A stretch of DNA of 10,245 nt from Verrucomicrobiota bacterium. GTDB taxonomy: Bacteria > Verrucomicrobiota > Verrucomicrobiia > Limisphaerales > AV2. The notes under the pieces are model-generated. The model worked only from the letters and a program-made list of their open reading frames with translations. It was not told where the DNA came from and made no database searches. The position numbers and the translations under genes were made by a program. This document shows, one piece after another, positions 1 to 6,416 of the stretch; position 1 is the stretch's first letter, and each line of letters opens with the position of its first letter. The DNA lies in the NCBI GenBank assembly GCA_003218935.1, contig QHPA01000002.1, positions 1 through 10,245 on the forward strand, written 5' to 3'.

Positions 1-1
1 G

Positions 2-1186
2 GGCCTGGGCTACCTTGTCTTCACAGAGAATGACTGGAACGCCAACCCGACTTTGTCGAACAGCTTCCGGCTCGATTCGCATGGCGAGGAAGTTTATCTC
101 TTTTCCGCCGATGCGAGCGGAAATCTGACCGGTTACAGCGACGGCTTCAGCTTCGGCGCTGCCCAAAACGGCGCAAGTTTCGGGCGCTACGTCATCAGCA
201 CTGGGGAGGCGCAATATCCCGCGCAAGTTTCCAACTCCTTGGGCGGTCCGAACGCAGGGCCGCGGGTTGGCCCGATCGTCGTCAATGAAATCCGGTATCA
301 TCCAGCGCTCGGCGACGAGGAGTTCGTTGAATTGAAGAACATCACGAGCAGTCCGGTTAAACTGTACGACCCGAATTACCCGAAGAACACGTGGAAACTC
401 AACGGCGCCGGGTTCACTTTCCCGCCGAACGTCGAGATACCGGCGAATGGTCTGCTGCTGTTGGCGAGCAGTGATCCCGCGGTGTTTCGTTCGAAATACA
501 ATGTACCAACAAACACGCCCGTCTTCGCGCTGTATCCGGGCGTGTTGCAAAACAGCGGAGAGACACTGGCGTTGCAGCGGCCCGACACGCCGGATGTCGA
601 TACGAACTTGGGAGCTATCTTTGTTCCCTACATCGACGTGGACGTGGTGCGGTACAACGACAAGGCGCCGTGGCCCACCAACGCCGATGGTTTGGGACCG
701 TCGCTGGAGCGGTTGGACGCAGCGGCTTACGGCAACGATCCCATCAACTGGCGGGCCAGCTATGGTCCCGGCACGCCGGGACGCGCGAACTGGGAGAGCC
801 TGGATTTGTGGAAGGCGCGATACTTCACCTCTTCCGAACTGATCGACCCGTTGATTGGGGGGGACGCGGCGGATCCCGATCGAGACGGTGAAACCAACCT
901 TCAGGAATATCTCAGCGGCACCGACCCGCGCGACGGGCAAAACTGCCTGAAGATTGAGTCAACCACAACAGGCAGCGGCACGCCGCAAACGATTTCCATC
1001 CGATTCAATGCGGTCGCCGACCGGACCTACACCGTCCAATACCGGAACTCGCTCGCGGCCGGGAGCTGGCTGAAACTGACAAATGTTCCGCCGCCGCTGG
1101 TCTCCGGGATGATGGACGTGGCTGTGCCGTCGGCCACCAACTCCAGCGCGCGGTACTTTCGCGTGGTTACTCCCTGGCAGCCATAG
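2..1186 (+). CDS. Lamin-tail-domain secreted protein, C-terminal part (5' end outside window)
   Basis: This reading frame is already open at base 2 (GLGYLVFTENDWN...) and ends at TAG 1184-1186, so about 394 residues of a longer protein are visible. A TTG at 53 is in frame but lies inside conserved sequence and is not the start. Residues about 1-65 look like the end of one lamin-tail (LTD) domain, with 'GEEVYLFSADASGNLTGY' and 'NGASFGRY'. A second LTD domain covers about 91-240 and begins 'PIVVNEIRYHP', followed by 'EEFVELKNITSSPVKLYD', 'NSGETLALQRP' and 'GPSLERLD'. Next comes a linker and a calcium-binding thrombospondin-type-3-like segment (DADPDRDGETNLQEYL, then 'GTDPRDG') near 288-312. The end is a beta-sandwich-like tail, 'TYTVQYRNSL...SARYFRVV'. 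LTD domains occur in exported proteins, and in this phylum often together with CotH-kinase domains; any such domain would lie upstream of the window. The substrate or partner is unknown. The gene converges on dapL, 36 bases away. Confidence 0.86.
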   Translation, partial: GLGYLVFTENDWNANPTLSNSFRLDSHGEEVYLFSADASGNLTGYSDGFSFGAAQNGASFGRYVISTGEAQYPAQVSNSLGGPNAGPRVGPIVVNEIRYHPALGDEEFVELKNITSSPVKLYDPNYPKNTWKLNGAGFTFPPNVEIPANGLLLLASSDPAVFRSKYNVPTNTPVFALYPGVLQNSGETLALQRPDTPDVDTNLGAIFVPYIDVDVVRYNDKAPWPTNADGLGPSLERLDAAAYGNDPINWRASYGPGTPGRANWESLDLWKARYFTSSELIDPLIGGDAADPDRDGETNLQEYLSGTDPRDGQNCLKIESTTTGSGTPQTISIRFNAVADRTYTVQYRNSLAAGSWLKLTNVPPPLVSGMMDVAVPSATNSSARYFRVVTPWQP

Positions 1187-1222
1187 CGGCGCAAAGCGTG
1201 ATCGCAAAACGATGAACCAGTT

Positions 1223-2461
1223 CTACCACTTCAACGCCGGCAAGCGGCGCGCGACCTCCGCGGCGTTCGCCCGGCTGTTGAAGGCGGAGATGCGGAAGAA
1301 ACCTTCGCCCTTCGAGCCGAAACCGCTCCCCGGAGTGATGACCACGTTCGCTTCGCCCAAAATCCTGTCGAACGCCTCCCAGCTTGTGACACCATTCGGC
1401 GCCTGCACCCAGATATAAGGCGCGTTGACGCCTCCGAAGGTATTCAGGCCCGCGGCTTGCGCGCCTTCGCGCAGCACTCTGGCGTTGCCCAGATAATGCT
1501 CGATCAGCGCCTTGACCTGCGCCTCGCCTTCGGGTGTGTAAAGCGCTTCGGCGGCGCGTTGGACGATGTAGCTCACCGCATTGAACTTGGTTGTCGAGCG
1601 CCGCAACCACAGCGGATGGAGGCTCGTGAACCTGCCGTCGCTGGTGGAGGCCAGCAATGTTTTCGGCACCACAGTGAAAGCGCAGCGAGTGCCGGTGAAT
1701 CCGCCGTTCTTCGAAAAGCTCCGGAATTCAATCGCGCACTCGCGCGCGCCTGGGATTTCGTAGATCGAATGCGGAATTTGCGGGTCGGAGATGTACGCCT
1801 CGTAAGCGGCGTCGTAGAGGAGGATCGTTTTGTTCTTCAACGCGTAATCGACCCAGGCGGCGAGTTGTTCGCGCCTGGCAACGGCGCCGGTTGGATTGTT
1901 TGGATAACAAAGGTAAAGGAGGTCCACTTTGTCCTTCGGAATTTCCGGCACGAAATCGTTGCCCGGGGTGCACGGCAGATAAACCAGTTCTTTGTAAGAC
2001 CCCGATTCGTCCGCCGGGCCCGTGTGGCCGGCCATGACGTTGGTATCCACATAGACCGGATAGACCGGGTCCTGCAGGGCGATTTTGTTTTGGTGGCCGA
2101 GAATGTCGAGAATGTTTGCGCAATCGCATTTCGAGCCGTCGGACACAAAAATTTCGTCGTCGGCAATGTCCAACCCGCGGTCGCGATAATCGTTTTGGGC
2201 AATCGCGCGCCGCAAAAAATCGTAGCCTTGTTCGGGCCCGTAACCGTGGAAGGTTTCCCGGTCGCTCATTTCGTCCACCGCCTTGTGCAGGGCGGTGATG
2301 ACCGCCGGCGGCAACGGTTCGGTCACATCGCCGATGCCACAGCGAATCAGGCGTTTGGCGGCCCCGGGGTTTTGGTCGCAAAAGACTTTAACGCGTCGGG
2401 CGATTTCAGGGAACAGGTAGCCCGCCTTCAGTTTCAGATAATGATCGTTCAGGTAAGCCAT
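1223..2461 (-). CDS. dapL: LL-diaminopimelate aminotransferase
   Basis: PLP-dependent class I/II aminotransferase that converts L-2,3,4,5-tetrahydrodipicolinate directly to LL-2,6-diaminopimelate using glutamate (EC 2.6.1.83). This bypasses the DapC/D/E steps of lysine and peptidoglycan precursor synthesis; the enzyme is cytosolic. I use ATG 2461, giving 412 residues, because '[20 protein letters not shown]' is the usual DapL N-terminus. The frame can be extended to GTG 2506, but the extra 15 residues match nothing in the family and neither start has a good Shine-Dalgarno sequence. Visible landmarks, numbered from this Met: '[10 protein letters not shown]' 42-51, 'SDGSKCD' near 107-113, 'CYPNNPTGA' 185-193, 'YDAAYEAYI' 216-224, and the PLP lysine K251 in '[12 protein letters not shown]'. 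The C-terminal '[18 protein letters not shown]' (377-394) carries the substrate carboxylate-binding arginine. The length is normal for the family and no key residue is missing. The gene lies 141 bases downstream of the TPR gene on the same strand. Confidence 0.96.
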   Translation of the reverse strand: MAYLNDHYLKLKAGYLFPEIARRVKVFCDQNPGAAKRLIRCGIGDVTEPLPPAVITALHKAVDEMSDRETFHGYGPEQGYDFLRRAIAQNDYRDRGLDIADDEIFVSDGSKCDCANILDILGHQNKIALQDPVYPVYVDTNVMAGHTGPADESGSYKELVYLPCTPGNDFVPEIPKDKVDLLYLCYPNNPTGAVARREQLAAWVDYALKNKTILLYDAAYEAYISDPQIPHSIYEIPGARECAIEFRSFSKNGGFTGTRCAFTVVPKTLLASTSDGRFTSLHPLWLRRSTTKFNAVSYIVQRAAEALYTPEGEAQVKALIEHYLGNARVLREGAQAAGLNTFGGVNAPYIWVQAPNGVTSWEAFDRILGEANVVITPGSGFGSKGEGFFRISAFNSRANAAEVARRLPALKW

Positions 2462-2602
2462 TTCAATTGTCAGCGGTATGTCGTCAATTGTCCGTCGGTT
2501 AGGCACATATAATCCAAGGCACGGACGGTAACGGAGGCGAACTGATGTGGCAAGGAAGGCGCGCGCGAAGGAACTTCAAACGAATTCTTGGATCATGCCG
2601 CT

Positions 2603-3376
2603 TTACAGCTTCTTCGGAGCGAACCCGGGCGGTAGATCGGAAGCCGGCGGAGCAGGCGCGGCGGCGGTCTCCAGCGGCGGAACGATGCCTTCCTCCTCAA
2701 GCTGGGCCAACCGTTTGCGGGCCTTTTCCGCGGCAGCGGTCGCGCCATAGTCGGCGGCGAGGCGTTGGAGCAGGGCGATGGCCTTGTCCGATTGATTCAG
2801 TTTGCTCGTGTAAAGATTGCAGAGATGAATGGCCGCCCAGCCCCAACGTTCCGGTGGCAGTTTCTGCTTCAGGACTTCCTCATATTCCAGGGCGGCCGCG
2901 AGAAAATTCTGGAGGTCCTTTTCGTAAATCTCGGCGATGCGCAAGGCGACATGTTGTTCGCGCGGGTTTTGTTTCAGGTAATCACGCATGAGTTGAATGG
3001 CTTCGAGGAAATTGCCGTTGGCCCATTCCTCCTCGGCCTTTTCGTAGTCGGGACTGGCCATGCCTTCGCCTTCGTCGTTGTAAATGATTTTGAGCGCGCG
3101 GCCGCCGACCAAACCCGAAACGTCATGGGCCACCATCAGCCCCAGTCCGGCCAACGAGAGCACCATTCCCGCGCCCCAGCCGCCGAGGTGATAATCGGTT
3201 TTGGCGGGCGCAGCCATTCTCTGGTAATCCGGCACCTTGATATTGATCAGGTCGGTGTCGGTTTTTGTTTCGCCTTCCTTCATCAACCGCGCGTAGTTGC
3301 TCTGGAAACGCCAGATGAACAGGGAGGCGCTTAGCGCCAGTAAAACGTATAACGCGATTTTCGTCCTTTTGTTCAT
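2603..3376 (-). CDS. Membrane-anchored TPR-repeat protein, function unknown
   Basis: 257-residue protein from ATG 3376; a TTG directly before it would add one residue. It has a lysine/arginine-rich N-tip, then a transmembrane helix at about 7-22 (IALYVLLALSASLFIW). A linker of about 45 residues follows, then a second hydrophobic segment at about 66-85 (GWGAGMVLSLAGLGLMVAHD). The rest, about 108-228, is alpha-helical and reads as TPR-like repeats: 'YEKAEEEWANGNFLEAIQLM' with 'DYLKQNP', 'ALRIAEIYEKDLQNFLAAAL', and 'AAIHLCNLYTSKLNQSDKAI' with 'LLQRLAADYG'. The tail is alanine/proline-rich and ends 'PPGFAPKKL'. TPR domains bind protein partners, so a scaffold or assembly role at the membrane is plausible, but nothing here names the partner. 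No Shine-Dalgarno sequence is visible; a promoter-like element just upstream implies a very short leader. It sits between the glycerate kinase gene and dapL on the same strand, with gaps too wide to show an operon. Confidence 0.82.
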   Translation of the reverse strand: MNKRTKIALYVLLALSASLFIWRFQSNYARLMKEGETKTDTDLINIKVPDYQRMAAPAKTDYHLGGWGAGMVLSLAGLGLMVAHDVSGLVGGRALKIIYNDEGEGMASPDYEKAEEEWANGNFLEAIQLMRDYLKQNPREQHVALRIAEIYEKDLQNFLAAALEYEEVLKQKLPPERWGWAAIHLCNLYTSKLNQSDKAIALLQRLAADYGATAAAEKARKRLAQLEEEGIVPPLETAAAPAPPASDLPPGFAPKKL

Positions 3377-3392
3377 CAATTACGGCGGGCCT

Positions 3393-3421
3393 AATATACC
3401 GCAGCCACGAATGACTGAAAA
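3393..3421 (-). promoter_or_regulatory. Candidate sigma70-type promoter of the TPR gene
   Basis: Read on the minus strand: a -35 box TTTTCA (3416-3421, 4 of 6 consensus matches), a 17-base spacer, and a -10 box TATATT (3393-3398, 5 of 6). Transcription would start near 3386, leaving a leader of only about 10 bases before ATG 3376. That would fit the missing Shine-Dalgarno sequence. This is an inference from sequence alone; Verrucomicrobiota promoters are poorly characterised. Confidence 0.35.
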
Positions 3422-3447
3422 TTATTTTTCACCTGGGCCGGGACGCT

Positions 3448-3576
3448 TCACTCCTGGAAGTTCTTTGGATTGCCGGCCAAAGCCAGGGCGAGAAAGATCA
3501 TCGCAACGATGCCGGGTGGGCTGCGGAGCTTCAGGAACACGCCGCTAACATAGTGGTGTGTGCCGGCCGCGACAAG
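3448..3576 (-). other. Possible remnant or small ORF with a hydrophobic segment
   Basis: In the 207-base gap between glycerate kinase and the TPR gene, one minus-strand frame is open and ends at TGA 3448-3450. Its last 42 codons read as plausible protein: 'LVAAGTHHYVSGVFLKLR', then 'SPPGIVAMIFLALALAGNP', then 'KNFQE'. The middle would form a single membrane helix with a positively charged N-side. The only likely start inside the frame is GTG 3540, giving 30 residues, and no ribosome-binding site precedes it. The frame continues upstream into the 3' end of the glycerate kinase gene without a convincing start. It could be the tail of a lost membrane protein gene, a very small membrane peptide, or chance. 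I do not recognise the sequence. Confidence 0.22.
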
Positions 3577-3583
3577 CCAATTA

Positions 3584-4717
3584 TCATTTGTCGATCCAGT
3601 TTCGCGCCACGTCCGCTGCCAGACGCGGCACCCAAAAACCGGGATCGTGCATGGCGAGCTCCGGTGTGGTCAGATGCGGTGACATGCCGAATATCCGGGC
3701 GAAACAGTGTTGACGGGCTTGTTCCATCAGTTCGGAACTGCGAAACGTGCCCGCCAGGGCCATGCAAGGCACCTCAGCGTTGTGGCACATTTTGGCGATC
3801 TCGCCGACGCCTTTGCCCATGAGCGTTGACGTGTCAATGGCGCCTTCGCCGGTGATGACCAATTGAGCCGCCCGAATGCGTTCCTTCAATCGGGCGTAAC
3901 GCGCGAAGATGTCAAAGCCGGAGTCCAACCGCGCATTGAAGAAACAACGCAAACCAAAACCGAGTCCACCGGCCGCTCCGGTGCCGGGTTCTGCCGCGGC
4001 GTCCAAATGCAGCTCCCGCTCGACCACTTCGGCCAGCCGGCTGAGACATTTTTCGGCGTGTTCAAAATCTTCGGGCCGGAGTCCCTTCTGTGGCCCGTAA
4101 ACACGGGTGGCGCCGGTCGCGCCCAGCAGCGGATTCTGGACATCGACCGCCACGAGCAGATCGGGCAGGTTTTTTTGCGGCGCTGGCGGGTAAATCGACT
4201 GCAATGAGGACAGGTGTCGCCACTGTTCGATCGGGTGCTCGTGTTCGTCCAGAAAAATCCACCCGAGCGACCGCGCGAGGCCAAAGCCGCCGTCGTTGGT
4301 GGCGCTGCCGCCGATGCCCATCAGGCAATGCTTCGCGCCCATGTCGGCGGCCGACTGCAACGCGGCCCCCAAACCGCAGGTGTCCAGATCGAACGGATGA
4401 AATTTGTTGGGAGGCAGGAGTGCCAGTCCGATGATTTTGGCCGATTCGATGATCGCGGTTCTGGTTTTCGGGTCCCACCACCATTTCGCTTCCCGCGGGC
4501 TGTGCGCGGCGTCCAAAGTCACAACGGTTTGTTCCTCCACCTTCAACAGCCGGCCCAGAACTTCACCAAAGCCATCGCCGCCATCGCTCATGGGCAACAG
4601 TTCCAGTTTGTCTTGAGGGCGCGCCTCATGCCACCCCTCGGCAATCAATTCGGCGGCGGCCTGAGCGGTCAGCGTTCCCTTGAATTTGTCGGGGACGATC
4701 AAGACGTTCAGCGGCAT
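3584..4717 (-). CDS. Glycerate kinase (GlxK/GarK family)
   Basis: 377-residue ATP-dependent kinase of the glycerate kinase type-1 family, which phosphorylates D-glycerate, usually at the 2-position (EC 2.7.1.165). This feeds glycerate from glyoxylate, glucarate or serine breakdown into lower glycolysis; the enzyme is cytosolic. It starts at ATG 4717 with the typical 'LIVPDKFKGTLTA' (about residues 6-18). Further family motifs are 'PMSDGGDG' (42-49), 'GIGGSATNDGG' (134-144), 'VDVQNPLLG' (191-199), 'YGPQKG' (207-212), 'GTGAAGGLGFGL' (245-256) and 'TGEGAIDTST' (289-298). Length is normal for the family and all the motifs are intact. The motifs do not separate the 2-kinase from the 3-kinase activity, so the exact product is not settled. 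No other glyoxylate or glucarate pathway gene is visible beside it. Its 5' side holds the intergenic inverted repeat at 4786-4847. Confidence 0.95.
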   Translation of the reverse strand: MPLNVLIVPDKFKGTLTAQAAAELIAEGWHEARPQDKLELLPMSDGGDGFGEVLGRLLKVEEQTVVTLDAAHSPREAKWWWDPKTRTAIIESAKIIGLALLPPNKFHPFDLDTCGLGAALQSAADMGAKHCLMGIGGSATNDGGFGLARSLGWIFLDEHEHPIEQWRHLSSLQSIYPPAPQKNLPDLLVAVDVQNPLLGATGATRVYGPQKGLRPEDFEHAEKCLSRLAEVVERELHLDAAAEPGTGAAGGLGFGLRCFFNARLDSGFDIFARYARLKERIRAAQLVITGEGAIDTSTLMGKGVGEIAKMCHNAEVPCMALAGTFRSSELMEQARQHCFARIFGMSPHLTTPELAMHDPGFWVPRLAADVARNWIDK

Positions 4718-4785
4718 GACGGATTTAACAATCGGTCATCCGTAATCCGCAATCGTAAACTGGTTCCGCACAGCCGCTAGGATAG

Positions 4786-4847
4786 TGGCACGAGCGTCCC
4801 GCCCGTTCGCGCCCAACCAGAAACTCACGGGCGAGACGCCCGTGCCA
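4786..4847. repeat. Dispersed-type inverted repeat ('GRDARAT' family)
   Basis: Two 21-base arms, at 4786-4806 (starts TGGCACGAGCG) and 4827-4847 (ends GACGCCCGTGCCA), pair at 19 of 21 positions around a 20-base loop. Translated on the minus strand the element reads 'GTGVSPV...GRDARAT', a string I recall from spurious ORFs across Verrucomicrobiota and Planctomycetota genomes; that recollection was not checked. Both mismatches are A-C on the plus strand and become G-U wobbles in a minus-strand RNA. It lies between the divergent glycerate kinase and glutaredoxin genes. A small second hairpin, GATGCC/GGCATC with a 6-base loop, follows at 4868-4885. The repeat may be an immobile REP/MITE-like element; function unknown. 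Confidence 0.82.
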
Positions 4848-4961
4848 GCAGCGTTGCAAGAAACTGAGATGCCCCCCTTGGCATCCCTGGCATTAACCGG
4901 CAAAGGAAAGTATTGCCAAACGACCGGGCTATGGCAGTTTATGGGCGGAATTTTGAAAACT

Positions 4962-5303
4962 ATGAACAAACCGAAAATAATTGCCTACCTGAAACCGTCG
5001 TGCGGCTGGAGCAACGGCGTGCGTGCCGTGCTCAAGAAATACGATCTGCCGTACGAAGACCGCGACATCATCAACGATCCGGCCCAGCGCCAGGAGATGA
5101 TCGAGAAGAGCGGTCAAATGCTCAGCCCTTGTGTGGAGATCAGCGGCCGCATGCTCGCGGACATCAGCGGCGAGGAAGTTGAGGCGTATTTGCTGGCGAA
5201 CAAACTGGTGGCGCCGAATGAGCGGGCGCCCGACGCGCCCATCAACCAGCCCTGCGCGGACGAAATGCCGCGAGGCGCGGGCATTCAGTTCGTTCGAAAA
5301 TAG
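4962..5303 (+). CDS. Monothiol-type (CGWS) glutaredoxin-like protein
   Basis: 113-residue thioredoxin-fold protein. Residues about 4-80 match a glutaredoxin: strand 'KIIAYLKPS', active site C14-G-W-S17, then 'LPYEDRDIINDPAQRQEM' and the cis-proline region 'QMLSPCVEI', followed by 'GRMLADISGEEVEAYL'. A single active-site cysteine followed by serine marks the monothiol class, which works in glutathione-linked thiol exchange or iron-sulfur cluster handling; which one is not shown here. A further cysteine follows the cis-proline directly, and the last 33 or so residues form an unusual tail (NKLVAPNERAPDAPINQPCA...) with another cysteine. I chose ATG 4962 because the glutaredoxin fold starts a few residues later. 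In-frame upstream starts, including ATG 4941, would run back through repeat DNA. It stands alone and is followed by an intrinsic terminator. Confidence 0.85.
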   Translation: MNKPKIIAYLKPSCGWSNGVRAVLKKYDLPYEDRDIINDPAQRQEMIEKSGQMLSPCVEISGRMLADISGEEVEAYLLANKLVAPNERAPDAPINQPCADEMPRGAGIQFVRK

Positions 5304-5324
5304 TATCGGCGTTTCATTGGAGTG

Positions 5325-5359
5325 AAAACGCGAAGGTCAAATGCCTTCGCGTTTTTGTT
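5325..5359 (+). terminator. Intrinsic terminator after the glutaredoxin gene
   Basis: A perfect 12-base stem, AAAACGCGAAGG (5325-5336) with CCTTCGCGTTTT (5344-5355), closes a 7-base loop. It runs straight into a T-rich tail (TTTTTGTTT, 5352-5360). It begins 22 bases after the glutaredoxin stop codon. Because the stem starts with AAAA, the reverse strand also ends in a U-run, so it could act in both directions. Confidence 0.85.
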
Positions 5360-5390
5360 TGGGCGCATCGGACGGCAGCACCACCGAACC

Positions 5391-5472
5391 GGACGGCTGG
5401 AAGCCGCCGGAACTCACAGGCCGGAGTCGTAGCCGCCCCGGCTGCAAGTTCGCGGGGCTTCCAAGCCCCGCG
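5391..5472. repeat. GC-rich cluster of small hairpins, likely intergenic repeat
   Basis: Three inverted repeats follow one another: CGGCT/AGCCG with a 3-base loop (5394-5406), AGCC/GGCT with a 5-base loop (5431-5443), and CGCGGGGCTT/AAGCCCCGCG with a 2-base loop (5451-5472, perfect 10-base arms). None is followed by a T-run, so they are not ordinary terminators. The phrase 'GCGGGGCTTCCAAGCCCCGC' resembles dispersed intergenic repeats I associate with this phylum, which is unchecked. Between the terminator and the next gene (5360-5595) I see no credible gene; an open plus frame through here has no supported start and no family sequence before 5596. Confidence 0.6.
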
Positions 5473-5545
5473 TTCCAACGCACGCCAGTCACTCACGGTG
5501 GTACAGATACGCCCGCATTGGGCCGGCCCGGTGACTTAAATTGGC

Positions 5546-5574
5546 TTGCGAAGCGAGGAGGTTCAGAGTATAAG
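5546..5574 (+). promoter_or_regulatory. Candidate sigma70-type promoter of the prepilin-propeller unit
   Basis: TTGCGA (5546-5551, 4 of 6 consensus matches) and TATAAG (5569-5574, 5 of 6) are separated by exactly 17 bases. Transcription would start near 5581, 15 bases before ATG 5596. A perfect 10-base palindrome GGGCCGGCCC (5520-5529) lies about 16 bases upstream of the -35 box and could be an operator, though that is speculative. An AGGAGGT at 5556-5562 falls in the promoter spacer and has no start codon at a usable distance, so it is not a ribosome-binding site. Confidence 0.42.
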
Positions 5575-5595
5575 CCTTCCAATCAATACGTAGTC

Positions 5596-6372
5596 ATGTC
5601 AGGAGCCAAGGTGAAGTGTGGGGTCTCACGTTCCCAGGGACAAGAAGCGGCATTTTCGGGCGTCGATCTGCTGGCGTTGCTGGCAGTGTTGGCGCTGGTG
5701 GTGTGCATGCAGCTTCCCGCGTTGGCGCACAACAAAGGCAATTCCCATCGCGCCGTTTGCGCGGACAACCTGCGCCGGCTGGCCCTTTCCTGGCTCATGT
5801 ACGTCGACGACAACCGCGGCAGGCTGGTGCCCAACCTCTCGATTGGCACGGGTAATCTGACGAATAACTGGGTTGCTGGCTTGCTTGATTTTACGAGCGG
5901 TAGCGAGAACACGAACCTGGCGACGATTACTCAGGCAAAGTTGTATCCCTACAACGAGCAGGTGGCTATTTACCGATGTCCCGACGATCTCAGCGCTTAC
6001 CGCGGTCAGTTGCGCATCCGGAGCTATTCGATGAACGGCTGGGTGGGTGATGGGACGTCCGAGTGGACCAGCGGCTTCCAAATCATGACCAATCGCTCCC
6101 GGATTAGGCAGCCGGACCGGACCTTTGTTTTTATCGAAGAGCATCCGGCAAGCATCAATGACGGATTATTCGTCGTTGATATGTCCGCGTCGGGCCCCCT
6201 GGTTGACTATCCTGTGTCTTACCACTATTCGGGCGCTAATCTCGGTTTTGCTGATGGCAGCGTGGTCTATCACCAATGGCTCAACATACCTGCAACCATC
6301 GGTCCGATCCTCCCACCGATCAGAGGGCCGGACGTCACCTGGCTGCAGAGTGTAACGACTTACCGCAAATGA
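5596..6372 (+). CDS. Prepilin-like H-X9-DG protein, copy 1
   Basis: 258-residue type II pseudopilin-like protein. The N-terminus has a short leader, then a class III-type signal 'AAFSGVDLLALLAVLALVVC' (about 18-37). The prepilin peptidase would cut before F20; the usual glycine at -1 is alanine and the usual glutamate at +5 is aspartate. The helix runs into 'AHNKGNSHRAVCADNLRRLA' and 'MYVDDNRGRL', typical of prepilin-type proteins of this phylum. Near the C-terminus, H210-(9 residues)-D220-G221 in 'HYSGANLGFADGSV' is the H-X9-DG motif. Cysteines C55 and C128 ('YRCPDD') are shared with copy 2. Such proteins are thought to be exported minor pseudopilins or surface proteins; the specific role is unknown. 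ATG 5596 lacks a Shine-Dalgarno sequence. GTG 5611, with AGGAG at 5601-5605, is a good alternative and removes only five residues. First gene of a likely three-gene unit. Confidence 0.88.
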   Translation: MSGAKVKCGVSRSQGQEAAFSGVDLLALLAVLALVVCMQLPALAHNKGNSHRAVCADNLRRLALSWLMYVDDNRGRLVPNLSIGTGNLTNNWVAGLLDFTSGSENTNLATITQAKLYPYNEQVAIYRCPDDLSAYRGQLRIRSYSMNGWVGDGTSEWTSGFQIMTNRSRIRQPDRTFVFIEEHPASINDGLFVVDMSASGPLVDYPVSYHYSGANLGFADGSVVYHQWLNIPATIGPILPPIRGPDVTWLQSVTTYRK

Positions 6373-6416
6373 GCCATCCACCGAATTGCTTTCACCGAAA
6401 CGGCACGCCGACGAGA

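Noticed and set aside
1187..1222. Terminator between the convergent lamin-tail gene and dapL
   Set aside because: No stem followed by a T-run on either strand in this 36-base gap.
1457..2512. Long plus-strand frame (351 codons) opposite dapL
   Set aside because: It is the antisense shadow of an unmistakable DapL; its translation is rich in Arg/Val/Phe runs and shows no family motif.
2507..2602. dapL promoter TTGCCA-17-TACCGT on the minus strand
   Set aside because: The -10 box matches only 3 of 6 consensus bases, so it is no better than chance in this composition.
4785..4961. N-terminal extension of the glutaredoxin frame back to position 4785
   Set aside because: The extension translates the inverted repeat and lies outside the glutaredoxin fold; ATG 4962 directly precedes the first fold strand.
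5341..5595. N-terminal extension of prepilin copy 1 back to ATG 5341
   Set aside because: It would start inside the terminator stem and run through hairpin repeats, and would bury the class III signal more than 100 residues inside the protein.
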